Shown: positions 36,179 to 44,228 of the stretch, piece by piece
How the letters are laid out: every line of letters starts with the position of its first letter
Numbering within the stretch: position 1 is the stretch's first letter
DNA from: Desulfobacterales bacterium
GTDB lineage: Bacteria > Desulfobacterota > Desulfobacteria > Desulfobacterales > SpSt-501
Length of the DNA stretch: 64,000 bases
Direction of reading: 5' to 3'
NCBI GenBank assembly: GCA_030834695.1
Contig: JAUQXK010000111.1
Location: 1-64,000 of the forward strand
Translations under genes and position numbers: made by a program
Notes under the pieces: generated by a model
Seen by the model: only the letters and a program-made list of their open reading frames with translations
Told to the model about the DNA's origin: nothing
Database searches by the model: none

Positions 36179-37628
36179 CGTTCGGATAGATCCGGTTGAA
36201 AAGGTTGTCGGCCAGCTCCGAATCGAGCTTTTTTAAAATCTTGAACTGGTCCAGTGCGTCGGTTTTATCGCCCTTCTTCAGCATGGCGGCCCCGATGGCG
36301 TAGTGCGCCGGCGCGAACTCCGGGTCCACCCGGATCGCCTCCCGGTAAGCCTGAATTCCCTCTGCGTTGCGCCCGAGCCGGTCGAAAGCCTCTCCCATGG
36401 CATAGTAGGCCGGCGCAAAATCCGGGTCCAGCCGAATGGCGGTTTTCTGAGCGCCGAGGGCGGCCTCGAATCGTCCGAGCTGGCTGTAGGCGAGGCCGGC
36501 GTTGTAATGGGCCGGTGCAGCCTCGGGGTTGAGCCGGACCACGCTTTCGAACGCCCGGCGTCCTTCCTCGTAGCGACCCTGGCGTGAAAACACCAGGCCC
36601 AGATTGAAATAGGCCGCTTCGAACTGCGGGTTGATGGCGATGGCCTCCTGATAAGCGGCCACCGCTTCCGGTAACCGGCCCAGCTGGCTGAGATAGTTGC
36701 CGAGAAAAAAGTGCGCGGCCTCATCCCGAGGAGCGGCGGCGATCGCCTGTTTGAATGCGGTAACGGCGTCCTCCGGGTGGTTCAGGCCTGCGTAGCAGGA
36801 TCCCAGCCCGCTCCAGGCATCCGCGTCCGACGGGTCGGTCTCGGTGGCTTTCCTGAAGTACTCCAGCGCCTTGCGGTTCTCGCCATTGACTGAAAAGCTG
36901 AAACCGCTCTGGCACAGAGCCTCAGCGGCTTTCGGTTTGTTTCTGAGGTGACGGAAGGTCCACTCCGAAACCGACAGGGCGGCGTCCAGTTTCCGCAGGG
37001 CCCGGATCTGCCGGGCGGTGACGGCGAAATTCAGGTTCTGGCCCTGGATGAACTGAAAGGTCGCGATCCCGACCACCCGGCCCCTGGTGTTGACCACGGG
37101 GCTGCCGCTGGACCCGGGCGAGATGGGAGCGGACATCTGAAAGACGGTACCGACCGGCGGAATCTCCCGCACGGACGAAACGATGCCCTCGCTGACGGTC
37201 TGCTCCAGACCCATGGGACTGCCCACGACCACGACGCGTTCGCCGATTTCGGGCACCTCTTCATCCAATGGGATCCAGGCTGCTTCCGCCGGCGGGATAT
37301 CCACCTCCAGCCTCAGCAGGTCCGCCGCCCGGTTGTCAGCGACAACCGCCTTGACCGGATAAGACCGGCCGGTGGCGGTCCGCACATCGGCCGCGTACCG
37401 TCCGGCGAGCACATGAAAGTTGGTGATCAGATGCCCCTGTGGGTTGATGAAAAACCCGGTCCCGATGTTTGAGATGTTGTGCTCAAGGTCGTAGGCAACG
37501 ACCGTCGCCACCGCTGGCTGGATCTTCTTCACCAGCCGGACAAGGGGGGTCTGGGCCGCCTCCGCGCGCCCGCCGCCGACGGCCAGGAAGACCAGGAATA
37601 CCATTGATATGAAGAAACGCAGGTGCAT
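36129..37628 (-). CDS. Exported trypsin-like serine protease fused to TPR repeats
   Basis: A 499-aa protein with signal peptide (MHLRFFISMVFLVFLAVGGG through RAEA), a DegP/HtrA-type protease domain (about residues 27-210) and at least six TPR units (about 225-475). The catalytic triad is intact: His72 (NFHVLAG), Asp103 (AADLLRL) and Ser174 (PGSSGSP). No PDZ domain is seen; the TPR array replaces it, so substrate recognition must differ from DegP. A repeated element of the form AxxxLGxxxxxxGRxxEAxxA is plain, for example in DEAAHFFLGNYLSQLGRLPE. AAAGG precedes ATG 37628. Probably periplasmic; role unknown. Confidence 0.9.
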   Translation of the reverse strand: MHLRFFISMVFLVFLAVGGGRAEAAQTPLVRLVKKIQPAVATVVAYDLEHNISNIGTGFFINPQGHLITNFHVLAGRYAADVRTATGRSYPVKAVVADNRAADLLRLEVDIPPAEAAWIPLDEEVPEIGERVVVVGSPMGLEQTVSEGIVSSVREIPPVGTVFQMSAPISPGSSGSPVVNTRGRVVGIATFQFIQGQNLNFAVTARQIRALRKLDAALSVSEWTFRHLRNKPKAAEALCQSGFSFSVNGENRKALEYFRKATETDPSDADAWSGLGSCYAGLNHPEDAVTAFKQAIAAAPRDEAAHFFLGNYLSQLGRLPEAVAAYQEAIAINPQFEAAYFNLGLVFSRQGRYEEGRRAFESVVRLNPEAAPAHYNAGLAYSQLGRFEAALGAQKTAIRLDPDFAPAYYAMGEAFDRLGRNAEGIQAYREAIRVDPEFAPAHYAIGAAMLKKGDKTDALDQFKILKKLDSELADNLFNRIYPNDEPTQKTKRTSKQPQP

Positions 37629-37854
37629 GGCAACCTTTAGGGGTGCGGCTCGAGCCGAGCGCCGGCCGGACCTGAATACGAAATCCAAAGCCCCTGCCCG
37701 AGCGCAGCCGCTTGGGCGAAGGCAGGCGAAATCAGAAACAAATTCAAATGGCCCAAAAGTCATCACCCCTAAAGTATAAGCAACCCGCGTGAGACAATAA
37801 AGGGTGGTTCGAAGCGAATGGGCGAATCATTTACCGGGGCTCCGCGGAGCGTTT

Positions 37855-39009
37855 TCAGCAGGCCTGCTCCAGGATCATCTCGAGCTCCTGCGTCGTCAGA
37901 TCGATCGGGTTGCCGCGCATGCTGCTGGAGCGGATGGATTTGGCAATGAGATCCTGTGAATGCTCCAAAGCAAACCCATAGGTCGAAAGCCGCGGGACGC
38001 CCAGCCGGTCGCAAAGGCTCCGGAGCCAGGCGACGCCCTCGTCTGCGCCGGCGCTCGATTTCGCAGTGAGAATCCGGGCCAGCTCTTCGAAACGGGCGGC
38101 GGCCGGCGAACCGGATGCCCGCCGGCGAATGGCGGCGAGGTTGGCGGCGGCCACGAAAGGCAGAAGCCTGCCGCAGACGGCCCCATGGGGAGCCTTGAAT
38201 GCGCCGCCGAAGGGGCCGGCGATGCCGTGGACGGCACCGAGTTTGGCATTGGCCAGCGCCAGTCCGCCGCAAAGACTGGCCAGACACATATCCTCGCGGG
38301 CGGCGGGGTCAGCTCCGTTGCAGAAGGCCGGCAACAGGGACCGGGCCGCGCGCGCCAGGCCCTCGCGGCAGATCGCGTCCGTCAGGGGATTGGCGTTGCG
38401 GCTGAGAAACGCCTCCAGGAGCTGGGTCAGCGCGTCGAGACCGGTGGCGGCGGTCAGGTCGGCTGGCATGGAAAAGGTCAGCTCCGGGTCGACCACCGCC
38501 AGCCGCGGCAGCATGAAAGGGCTGCGCATGCTCACCTTGACCCCGTGGACGTTGGATTCGAGAACGGCGTTGCGGGTGACTTCGGCGCCGGTTCCGGCCG
38601 TCGTGGGAACGGCGATGAAAGCCGCCGACATGCGTTTAAGCGTCCGGCCGGATCCGATCACCTCCAAATAATCCATGGGATCGCCGCCGTTGGTGAGCAG
38701 GGCGGCGACCACTTTGCCGGCGTCGACGACGCTTCCGCCGCCCACGCCGATCACCAGATCGCAGTCGCCGGCGACGGCCTGGCGCACCGCAGCGAGGACG
38801 AGTTCGGTGGTCGGTTCCTGAGCGACCCGAAACAGGGTGTGCCGGACGTGATGGTTTTCGAGCTGCTGCAGCAAGGGGATGGACCGCTCCGGCCGGGAGC
38901 CGGTCAGTACGAACGCATGCCGGCCCAACGCAGCGGCTTCCGCTCCGATGCAGGCCGCTGCCCCGCGTCCGAACACGATGCGGGCGGCGCTGGCAAATTC
39001 GAAGTTCAT
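37855..39009 (-). CDS. Iron-containing alcohol dehydrogenase
   Basis: Cytosolic group III NAD(P)-dependent alcohol dehydrogenase of 384 aa, interconverting a primary alcohol and its aldehyde. The nucleotide site has LVIGVGGGSVVDAGKVVAAL and AVPTTAGTGAEVTRNAV; metal ligands are expected at Asp in TAATGLDALTQLLEAFLS and His in AVHGIAGPFGGAFKAPHGA. Substrate not predictable. GAGG precedes ATG 39009, and the ATG is followed by the typical FEFASAARIVFGRG. Confidence 0.93.
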   Translation of the reverse strand: MNFEFASAARIVFGRGAAACIGAEAAALGRHAFVLTGSRPERSIPLLQQLENHHVRHTLFRVAQEPTTELVLAAVRQAVAGDCDLVIGVGGGSVVDAGKVVAALLTNGGDPMDYLEVIGSGRTLKRMSAAFIAVPTTAGTGAEVTRNAVLESNVHGVKVSMRSPFMLPRLAVVDPELTFSMPADLTAATGLDALTQLLEAFLSRNANPLTDAICREGLARAARSLLPAFCNGADPAAREDMCLASLCGGLALANAKLGAVHGIAGPFGGAFKAPHGAVCGRLLPFVAAANLAAIRRRASGSPAAARFEELARILTAKSSAGADEGVAWLRSLCDRLGVPRLSTYGFALEHSQDLIAKSIRSSSMRGNPIDLTTQELEMILEQAC

Positions 39010-39551
39010 AATGTTTCCTCGCAGCGGATAGGCTAGCCTTCCCGAACGTGTCACTGGTTCCATCGAGGCGGAAGAGAGCCTGCCGACCTGACCGATACCA
39101 TTGCTGGCAGGCGGATTCAACGCCGATAGTTGCGGATTGACATTTTTGGGCCGGAAAATTGACGAAATTCGGCATTCGGGCCCTCTTTGATTTTTCGGCC
39201 TCCCGGGCAACGGCATGACCATTGATGAGCTTGTAAAAATTCGTACGGGGCAAATCTGTCATTTCGACCACAGGGAGAAACTCAATTTTTTTAACGCATT
39301 GCAGCTCAAATATTTCTCGCTGCGCTCGAAATGACATCTTGACGGGGCTTTTTGCAGACCCGTCCAGGTTGGTTAAAGACAATTCCTACGGTATCTGGCA
39401 CTAAATTTGAATATTTTATCAGGCAACTTCTCGGATGCGCGTGCATCTTCCGCGACGGGCTCTCTCGATTAAAAAAATTGGAGGACTGCACCGTCAGGAA
39501 AAACGGCATCATGGGAAGTTTTTCATTTTACCGTTCTTAAAGGAGGCCGCC
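39010..39551. other. Intergenic region carrying a palindromic repeat
   Basis: This 542-bp gap between the dehydrogenase and the flagellar-like gene is AT-richer than its surroundings and has no credible gene. Its main content is the inverted repeat at 39257-39336 described separately. Short open frames over it have no ribosome site. Confidence 0.5.
39257..39336. repeat. Intergenic palindromic repeat, 24-nt arms
   Basis: Left arm 39257-39280 (TGTCATTTCGACCACAGGGA, then GAAA) and right arm 39313-39336 are imperfect inverted copies; the right arm read backwards is TGTCATTTCGAGCGCAGCGA then GAAA. The GTCATTTCGAGCGCAGCGAG string is a familiar dispersed intergenic repeat in many bacterial genomes (from memory). 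Around it GACGGGGC (39341-39348) and ACGGGGC (39245-39251) may mark the element ends. Confidence 0.6.
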
Positions 39552-39905
39552 GTGATACAGCCGCTCAATGCCACTCTGTCGGCCCTACAGGCCTTCGGCC
39601 AAAAAATGGGCATTACCGCAGGCAACATCGCCAACGTCAACACCGACGGCTACAAGAAATCGCAAGCCATACTGGAAGAGGGCCGTCAAGGCGAAGTCGA
39701 AGTCCGGGAGCAGCGCATCGACACCCCGGGGCTGCCGCTGGGCCCGCCCGAAACCGGCGAGCCCGCGGCCCGCGAGGGTTCCAACGTGGCCCTTGAAGAG
39801 GAAATCCCCGAATTCATCACGGCCGTATATGGGTTCAAGGCCAACCTGAAAACCGTGCAAGCCCAGGATGAAATGCTGGGCCATTTGTTGAATATCGTTG
39901 CCTGA
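39552..39905 (+). CDS. Orphan flagellar rod-protein-like (FlgB/FlgC family) protein
   Basis: A 117-aa protein with both ends of the flagellar rod/hook family: N-terminal LNATLSALQAFGQKMGITAG followed by NIANVNTDGYKKS, and C-terminal EIPEFITAVYGFKANLKTVQ with QDEMLGHLLNIVA. The amphipathic ends form the coiled coils of axial proteins. It is shorter than FlgC and lies far from other flagellar genes in view, so it may be an accessory rod-like protein. GTG 39552 follows a full AAAGGAGG. Confidence 0.82.
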   Translation: MIQPLNATLSALQAFGQKMGITAGNIANVNTDGYKKSQAILEEGRQGEVEVREQRIDTPGLPLGPPETGEPAAREGSNVALEEEIPEFITAVYGFKANLKTVQAQDEMLGHLLNIVA

Positions 39906-40050
39906 CGTTCGGCTGCCGCCGGACCGGGCGACAGAGGCCATCCAACCCCCTTCTTATCCTGTTGCGCGGGCCGCACGGGCTCTGCTAAGTTCTATGCAGC
40001 AAAGAGCATGGATTCCCGTTGCCAAGGCCCCCCAGGAAAGGAAGGAAGGA

Positions 40051-40938
40051 ATGACGGTTCGACTTCCGAAAACACGTATTTTTCGATCTGCCCACGAGGA
40101 CGCCCGCATTGCCGGCAAACCGGTCGATGCCGTGCACTGCCAGTCTCCCAGCTTCCGGCTGGCTTTCCAGGATCCGGACTTTCTACTCAAAGACGAACTG
40201 CGGCCGGTGCGGCTGCAGCTTGAACTGCTCAAGCCCGAACTCACTCTTCAGGAGCATCATATCGAGTCGACGATCGTGGTTTTCGGCAGCGCACGGATCC
40301 CGGAGCCGCAGGCCGCCCGGGAGGCCCTGCGCCAGGTTGAAGGCGAACTGAATCGCGACCCCGAAAACCACCTTCTTCAGCAGAAACTTCGCCTGGCCGA
40401 GCGCCAGGCAGACAACAGCCGGTACTATGACGAGGCGCGCCGGCTGGGGCGCCTCATCGCCTCGCACGGCGACGATCACCGCTTCGTGGTGATGACCGGC
40501 GGCGGACCGGGCATCATGGAAGCCGCCAATCGCGGCGCCCACGACGCCGGCGCCGCGAGCATCGGCATGAACATCGTTCTGCCTCACGAGCAGCTCCCGA
40601 ACCCCTACATTACGCCGGATCTGAATTTTCGCTTTCATTACTTCGCCATCCGCAAGATGCACCTGATCATGCGAGCCAAATGTCTGATCGCATTTCCCGG
40701 GGGCTTCGGAACCCTGGATGAGCTCTTCGAGACCCTGACCCTGATCCAGACCGGCAAGGTCCGCAAGATCCCGGTCCTGCTCTTCGGGAAAGCATTCTGG
40801 GCTCGGGTCATCAATTTTCAGGCCCTGGTGGACGAAGGCACCATTTCGGAGCAGGACTTGAGTCTTTTCACCTATGTGGATACGGCGGAAGAGGCCTGGG
40901 GGATCATCGCGCGATGCGAAGTCGGGCCGGGGTGTTGA
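40051..40938 (+). CDS. LOG-family Rossmann-fold protein (nucleotide phosphoribohydrolase-like)
   Basis: A 295-aa protein of the LOG/lysine-decarboxylase-like family (TIGR00730 type), whose studied members cleave nucleoside 5'-monophosphates such as cytokinin nucleotides. Signature motifs are VVMTGGGPGIMEAANRGAHD and IAFPGGFGTLDELFETLTLI. An extra helical segment of about 50 residues (about 90-140, with DPENHLLQQKLRLAERQADN) splits the first part of the fold, making it longer than plant LOG. GAAGGAAGGA lies immediately before ATG 40051. Confidence 0.9.
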   Translation: MTVRLPKTRIFRSAHEDARIAGKPVDAVHCQSPSFRLAFQDPDFLLKDELRPVRLQLELLKPELTLQEHHIESTIVVFGSARIPEPQAAREALRQVEGELNRDPENHLLQQKLRLAERQADNSRYYDEARRLGRLIASHGDDHRFVVMTGGGPGIMEAANRGAHDAGAASIGMNIVLPHEQLPNPYITPDLNFRFHYFAIRKMHLIMRAKCLIAFPGGFGTLDELFETLTLIQTGKVRKIPVLLFGKAFWARVINFQALVDEGTISEQDLSLFTYVDTAEEAWGIIARCEVGPGC

Positions 40939-41098
40939 CGCTGTAAACCGGTCTGGCTCCGGCTGCGTCCAAACGAATATATGCGGCCGAATCCTTACCG
41001 GCCCGGGCCCGATTGGAAGCTGGTTATATCGACTTCTTCGGAAGCTTGAAACTCGAAACCGATTCAAATGGTTTTCAGGTGGGCACAGGATGGTTTTC

Positions 41099-41782
41099 AT
41101 GAAACGACAAATGATCTTGGCCGGCCTGATCCTAGCGATCATGATCTGCGCTCCGGCCTGGGCCGATATCTACCGCTGGAAGGACGCCAGCGGTGTGACC
41201 CACTTCAGCAACGAACCGCCTCCGCCGGGGGCGACCGTCCTCGAAACCATCGAGGAAGCGCCCTACGATGCCGCGGCCGACCGCCAGCGCATCGAGGACG
41301 AGCGACGGCTGAGGCTGGAACGCCAGAGCCTGGAGCTTGAGGAGCGCAAAGCCGGCCTGGCCGCCCGGGAACGCGAGGCACAGATACGGCTGGATGAGGC
41401 TGAGCGCCGGATGAACGAAACCCGGTCGGTTCAGCCGAAGTCGTCGGAATCCGTCGAAGATGACGACTGCGACCAGGATTACTACCTTCGCTACGGCAGC
41501 TGCGGCTATCCGGCTTACGGCCCCCGTTATTACCAGGGACGACCCGGGAGCCCGAATCCCTATCGCGGATATTACCGCGAAAACAACAACCTCTACTACA
41601 AGGACTCTCATCGTCCCGGGCCTCCGCCGGGACCTCCACCTCCTCCCCGGCCGGGTGTGAAACCCGCTCCGAAAACTGACAGCGCTCAAAATGCCGCCAA
41701 GGGGAAAAGACCGCCCGCCGCCGCAGAAGATGCTCCGCTGAAGGGAACCCCCTCCCCACAGGTCCCGGCAGCCCCGAAGTGA
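41099..41782 (+). CDS. Exported DUF4124-domain protein with Pro/Tyr-rich tail
   Basis: A 227-aa protein with signal peptide (MKRQMILAGLILAIMICAPA), the short N-terminal DUF4124 domain (DIYRWKDASGVTHFSNEPPP), a coiled coil of about 60 charged residues (DRQRIEDERRLRLERQSLEL onward) and a low-complexity tail rich in Tyr, Gly and Pro (GYPAYGPRYYQGRPGSPNPY, then polyproline). DUF4124 proteins are envelope proteins of unknown role. AGGA eight bases before ATG 41099 favours that start over 41090. Confidence 0.82.
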   Translation: MKRQMILAGLILAIMICAPAWADIYRWKDASGVTHFSNEPPPPGATVLETIEEAPYDAAADRQRIEDERRLRLERQSLELEERKAGLAAREREAQIRLDEAERRMNETRSVQPKSSESVEDDDCDQDYYLRYGSCGYPAYGPRYYQGRPGSPNPYRGYYRENNNLYYKDSHRPGPPPGPPPPPRPGVKPAPKTDSAQNAAKGKRPPAAAEDAPLKGTPSPQVPAAPK

Positions 41783-41848
41783 TAGGGATTATTTGCCGCG
41801 CTTCCCGGACTGGGGTGGAAATTGATCCCTATGGGTATCGTGGTGCGC

Positions 41849-42463
41849 TCAGCGGCGCAGAGCGAGACACAACCCATCTCTTTCCGGGGAATGGCCGGGT
41901 AAGAAGGCGAAAAGAGACACGGGCTGCCAGCCGGTATCGCTGAAAACGGCGCGGTTGAATTCATCCGCGTCGGGGAAAGCGACGTTGTCCGCTACGAGCA
42001 ACCCGCTCGGCCGCAGCAGCCGATGGCAGTCCCCCAGCGCGCGTGCGTAATCGATCTTGTCGATATCCATGAAAATCAGGTCAAAAGGCCCTTTCATCTC
42101 GGACATCCGCGGCAGCGCCTCGCCGCCGATGACGGTCGCGTGAGGTGCGAGGCCGGCGCGTTCGAGGTTTTTCCGAGCACGAGCAGCGAAGCCCGGATCG
42201 ATTTCGAGGGTTGTCAGCCGACCGGCGTTCACGGCGCAGGCCCGAGCCAGACAAATGGCCGAATAGCCCGTGGCCGTTCCCAGCTCCAGGATGGCTTGGG
42301 CGCGCATCGTGACGGAAAGGATGAAAAGCAGTTCCCCGACCACCGGTCCGACAATCGGAATTTTTTCGATCTGGGCTTCGTGCTCCAATTCCCGAAGCAG
42401 CGGGTCGTCCCGGCGGACGAGCCGGCTGAAGTAACTTTCCGGTTGGTCGACAATGCGTGACAT
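41849..42463 (-). CDS. SAM-dependent O-methyltransferase (family 3)
   Basis: A 204-aa class I methyltransferase similar to the cation-dependent O-methyltransferases of the catechol/CCoAOMT group. The SAM-binding motif is AILELGTATGYSAICLARAC, the second acidic residue is in LTTLEIDPGF and the metal-site region is DLIFMDIDKIDYARAL with LVADNVAFPD. It would methylate a small hydroxylated substrate in the cytosol. It starts nine bases after the unknown gene upstream, so the two form an operon. Confidence 0.9.
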   Translation of the reverse strand: MSRIVDQPESYFSRLVRRDDPLLRELEHEAQIEKIPIVGPVVGELLFILSVTMRAQAILELGTATGYSAICLARACAVNAGRLTTLEIDPGFAARARKNLERAGLAPHATVIGGEALPRMSEMKGPFDLIFMDIDKIDYARALGDCHRLLRPSGLLVADNVAFPDADEFNRAVFSDTGWQPVSLFAFLPGHSPERDGLCLALRR

Positions 42464-42472
42464 GGCGTCTCC

Positions 42473-43438
42473 CTAAAACAGCTGGGTCTGATCGCGCGAC
42501 AGCGCGTCGAGGTGGGTGATGAAATAATCGACCTGGCGTTTCAATGTATCGATTCGTTCCAGGTTGGCCAGCTTCCAGCGGTATAGCTCGTTCTGCAGCC
42601 GATGTCCGTCCCCGGCGAGGGCATCAATCATCTGATCGCGTGCCGGTTCCCAGAGCAGGAAGGCTTCCTCCGGGTTCAGGCCGATCCGGCGGAAATTCCA
42701 TCGGCAGTAGCGCTGCCACCACGGAGAAGGATGCTCGGCATTGGTGCCGGCCCCTTCAAAATAATAATAGCACCATTCCAGCTGGGGCAGCTGCATGTGA
42801 AGGTCGCGTGCGACGTCGCTCAGCGCGCGTTTGCCTTCGTTCGTATGGCGGTCGAAGACCACCCAATAGGGGAAAGCGGAGGTTGGGGATGCGGCCGGTT
42901 GGGGGCAGGGAAACGCCCCGCCCAGGGCCAAGTAGGCGGCAGCCTTGACTACCGCGCCGTCGTGCGGCCGGCCGCCGTCCCGGTAGCGGCGGGCGTTGGC
43001 GATCAGCGCCGCCCGCGGAGGGTCGGCGGCCTGGCTGGAGATCCATTCCCAAAAATCGTCCGGCTGTCGGACGGCTTTGGCGATCAGCCTGACGATCCGG
43101 TCCTCTGGGCTCTGGTCCAGTACGGTCTCGTCTCCATGTGCCAGCGCGTATCCCAAGAACCCGAGGCCGGTGGCATCCCGATATTTCGTCGCCTGGGCCA
43201 CCCGGATCAGCGCGGCGACCTTGCTGTGAAATTTCCGGGTGAATGCCAGTTCCGCGCCGAGCGGCCAGCAGTCCCCGAACACGATGAATGCCGTGCGTTT
43301 TTCGAACCACGCTTCCGTGTGAATGGCCAGATTTTCGATGAGTGCGCTGGCCGCGTAAACCCACTCGGCATGGCCGCGGCGAACGGCCTTCTGCAAAAGC
43401 GAACGATAACGGTCATCAAAGGGAGAGCGCGCTTTCAT
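42473..43438 (-). CDS. Protein of unknown function, cotranscribed with a methyltransferase
   Basis: A 321-aa soluble protein that I cannot place. It is Trp- and Arg-rich and mainly helical. Segments such as TVLDQSPEDRIVRLIAKAVR, PDDFWEWISSQAADPPRAAL and DGGRPHDGAVVKAAAYLALG look like conserved helical motifs; no Walker, zinc or signal motif is present. A structured intergenic region with a tiny reading frame (43604-43762) lies upstream on the same strand. Confidence 0.7.
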   Translation of the reverse strand: MKARSPFDDRYRSLLQKAVRRGHAEWVYAASALIENLAIHTEAWFEKRTAFIVFGDCWPLGAELAFTRKFHSKVAALIRVAQATKYRDATGLGFLGYALAHGDETVLDQSPEDRIVRLIAKAVRQPDDFWEWISSQAADPPRAALIANARRYRDGGRPHDGAVVKAAAYLALGGAFPCPQPAASPTSAFPYWVVFDRHTNEGKRALSDVARDLHMQLPQLEWCYYYFEGAGTNAEHPSPWWQRYCRWNFRRIGLNPEEAFLLWEPARDQMIDALAGDGHRLQNELYRWKLANLERIDTLKRQVDYFITHLDALSRDQTQLF

Positions 43439-43618
43439 GGAGATGCCGATGACCGCCCGGAATTCCTCGAGAGCGACGAGACGTTGCAGGAAGCCGACGG
43501 CCGGTCGGCCAGAGGCGGGTTGAAGTTACCATATATCGGATGCAACTCGGACCACCCCACAAGATTTTGTAACGTTTCATCTACGGGCGGTATCTATACG
43601 TTCGGTTTAAAAGAAATG

Positions 43619-43639
43619 ACCGCTTATCACCGAAGCGGT
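43619..43639 (-). terminator. Hairpin with T-tract after the six-codon frame
   Basis: A 7-bp stem ACCGCTT/AAGCGGT with a 7-nt loop, followed on the minus strand by CATTTCTTTT. It directly follows the stop of the mini reading frame and precedes the gene starting at 43438, so it could act as an attenuator. It is nearly symmetrical and could also work on the plus strand (TATTTTCC). Confidence 0.45.
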
Positions 43640-43659
43640 TATTTTCCTGGGCAGCCCAT
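43639..43659 (-). CDS. Possible six-residue leader peptide or mini-protein
   Basis: On the minus strand AAAAGGAGG, six bases, then ATG at 43659 gives MGCPGK and a TAA stop at 43639. The ribosome site and spacing are perfect, and a terminator-like hairpin follows at once. The codons sit in the CCTGGGCAG hairpin stem. It lies between the Rrf2 regulator and the unknown gene at 42473. Whether it is translated is unknown. Confidence 0.35.
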   Translation of the reverse strand: MGCPGK

Positions 43660-43729
43660 TTTACACCTCCTTTTAGGACTGCCCAGGACTTTTAAACCAA
43701 AACTCGGTGAAATATCTCTCTCCTCCTTG

Positions 43730-43762
43730 AACGGGATGGCTCTGCTTGGCAACCATCCCGTT
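43730..43762 (+). terminator. Hairpin with T-rich tail between Rrf2 gene and leader region
   Basis: A perfect 10-bp stem AACGGGATGG (43730-43739) / CCATCCCGTT (43753-43762) followed on the plus strand by CTCTTTT. On the minus strand it is the first structure after the Rrf2 stop but lacks a T-tract. Confidence 0.5.
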
Positions 43763-43787
43763 CTCTTTTCCGGCAGGCGGCACGCAC

Positions 43788-44228
43788 TCAGGATGGGGTG
43801 GCACAGATTTCCGGCCGGGCGTCCTTGCCGCTTTTCAGCAGGTCCGCAAACGTGATCTGATTCAGCCGCGCGAACAAGGCGTTGGAAGCCTCCATCCACA
43901 GATAGCGAGTGGGGCATTGATCCGCCCGGCTGCATTCCTCTGGGTTTTTGGAGCAATGGGTCAGGATCGAGCCGCCTTCCAGCAGGGCCACGACTTCCCC
44001 TACGGTGATTTGTTCGGGGGGCTTGTTCAACATATGGCCGCCCTTTGACCCGCGGAAGCTCTTGATATAGTGGGCCCTTTTGAGCGGCCGGATGATCTGT
44101 TCCAGATATTTCAGAGAGATGTTCTGCCGTCTGGCGATCTCCCCCAGCTGGATGGGCGTCTTGCCATGGTGCTGGGCCATATCCAGTATCAACCTTGTTC
44201 CGTACCTGCTGCGCGTGGATAGCTTCAT
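43788..44228 (-). CDS. Rrf2-family transcriptional regulator (IscR-like)
   Basis: A 146-aa DNA-binding repressor/activator. The winged helix reads MKLSTRSRYGTRLILDMAQH to SKGGHMLNKPPEQITVGEVV. Three cysteines in HCSKNPEECSRADQCPTR (spacing 6 and 5) match the iron-sulfur ligand region of IscR and its relatives, so it probably senses Fe-S or redox status. A possible promoter on its strand (TTGACG, 15-bp spacer, TATACG at 44311-44285) is weak in spacing. Targets unknown; the element at 43604-43762 downstream is a candidate for joint regulation. Confidence 0.9.
   Translation of the reverse strand: MKLSTRSRYGTRLILDMAQHHGKTPIQLGEIARRQNISLKYLEQIIRPLKRAHYIKSFRGSKGGHMLNKPPEQITVGEVVALLEGGSILTHCSKNPEECSRADQCPTRYLWMEASNALFARLNQITFADLLKSGKDARPEICATPS

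Larger units (their letters stand above)
43604..43698. other. Structured intergenic element with three-way-junction potential
   Basis: An outer stem GGTTTAAAAG (43604-43613) / CTTTTAAACC (43689-43698) encloses two hairpins: ACCGCTT/AAGCGGT (43619-43639) and CCTGGGCAG/CTGCCCAGG (43646-43687). On the minus strand it would be an mRNA leader with a ribosome site; on the plus strand its loop exposes CCTCC, an anti-Shine-Dalgarno string, as does the linker at 43722-43726. The 349-bp gap 43439-43787 holds no ordinary gene. Confidence 0.5.

Noticed and set aside
42473-43438. AAA or clamp-loader-like ATPase
   Set aside because: The helical segments seemed similar at first, but there is no Walker A or B motif, so no function was assigned.
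43639-43956. Longer minus-strand frame ending in MGCPGK and overlapping the Rrf2 gene
   Set aside because: Its upstream part lies inside the Rrf2 gene in another frame; only the six-codon end has a ribosome site at the right distance.
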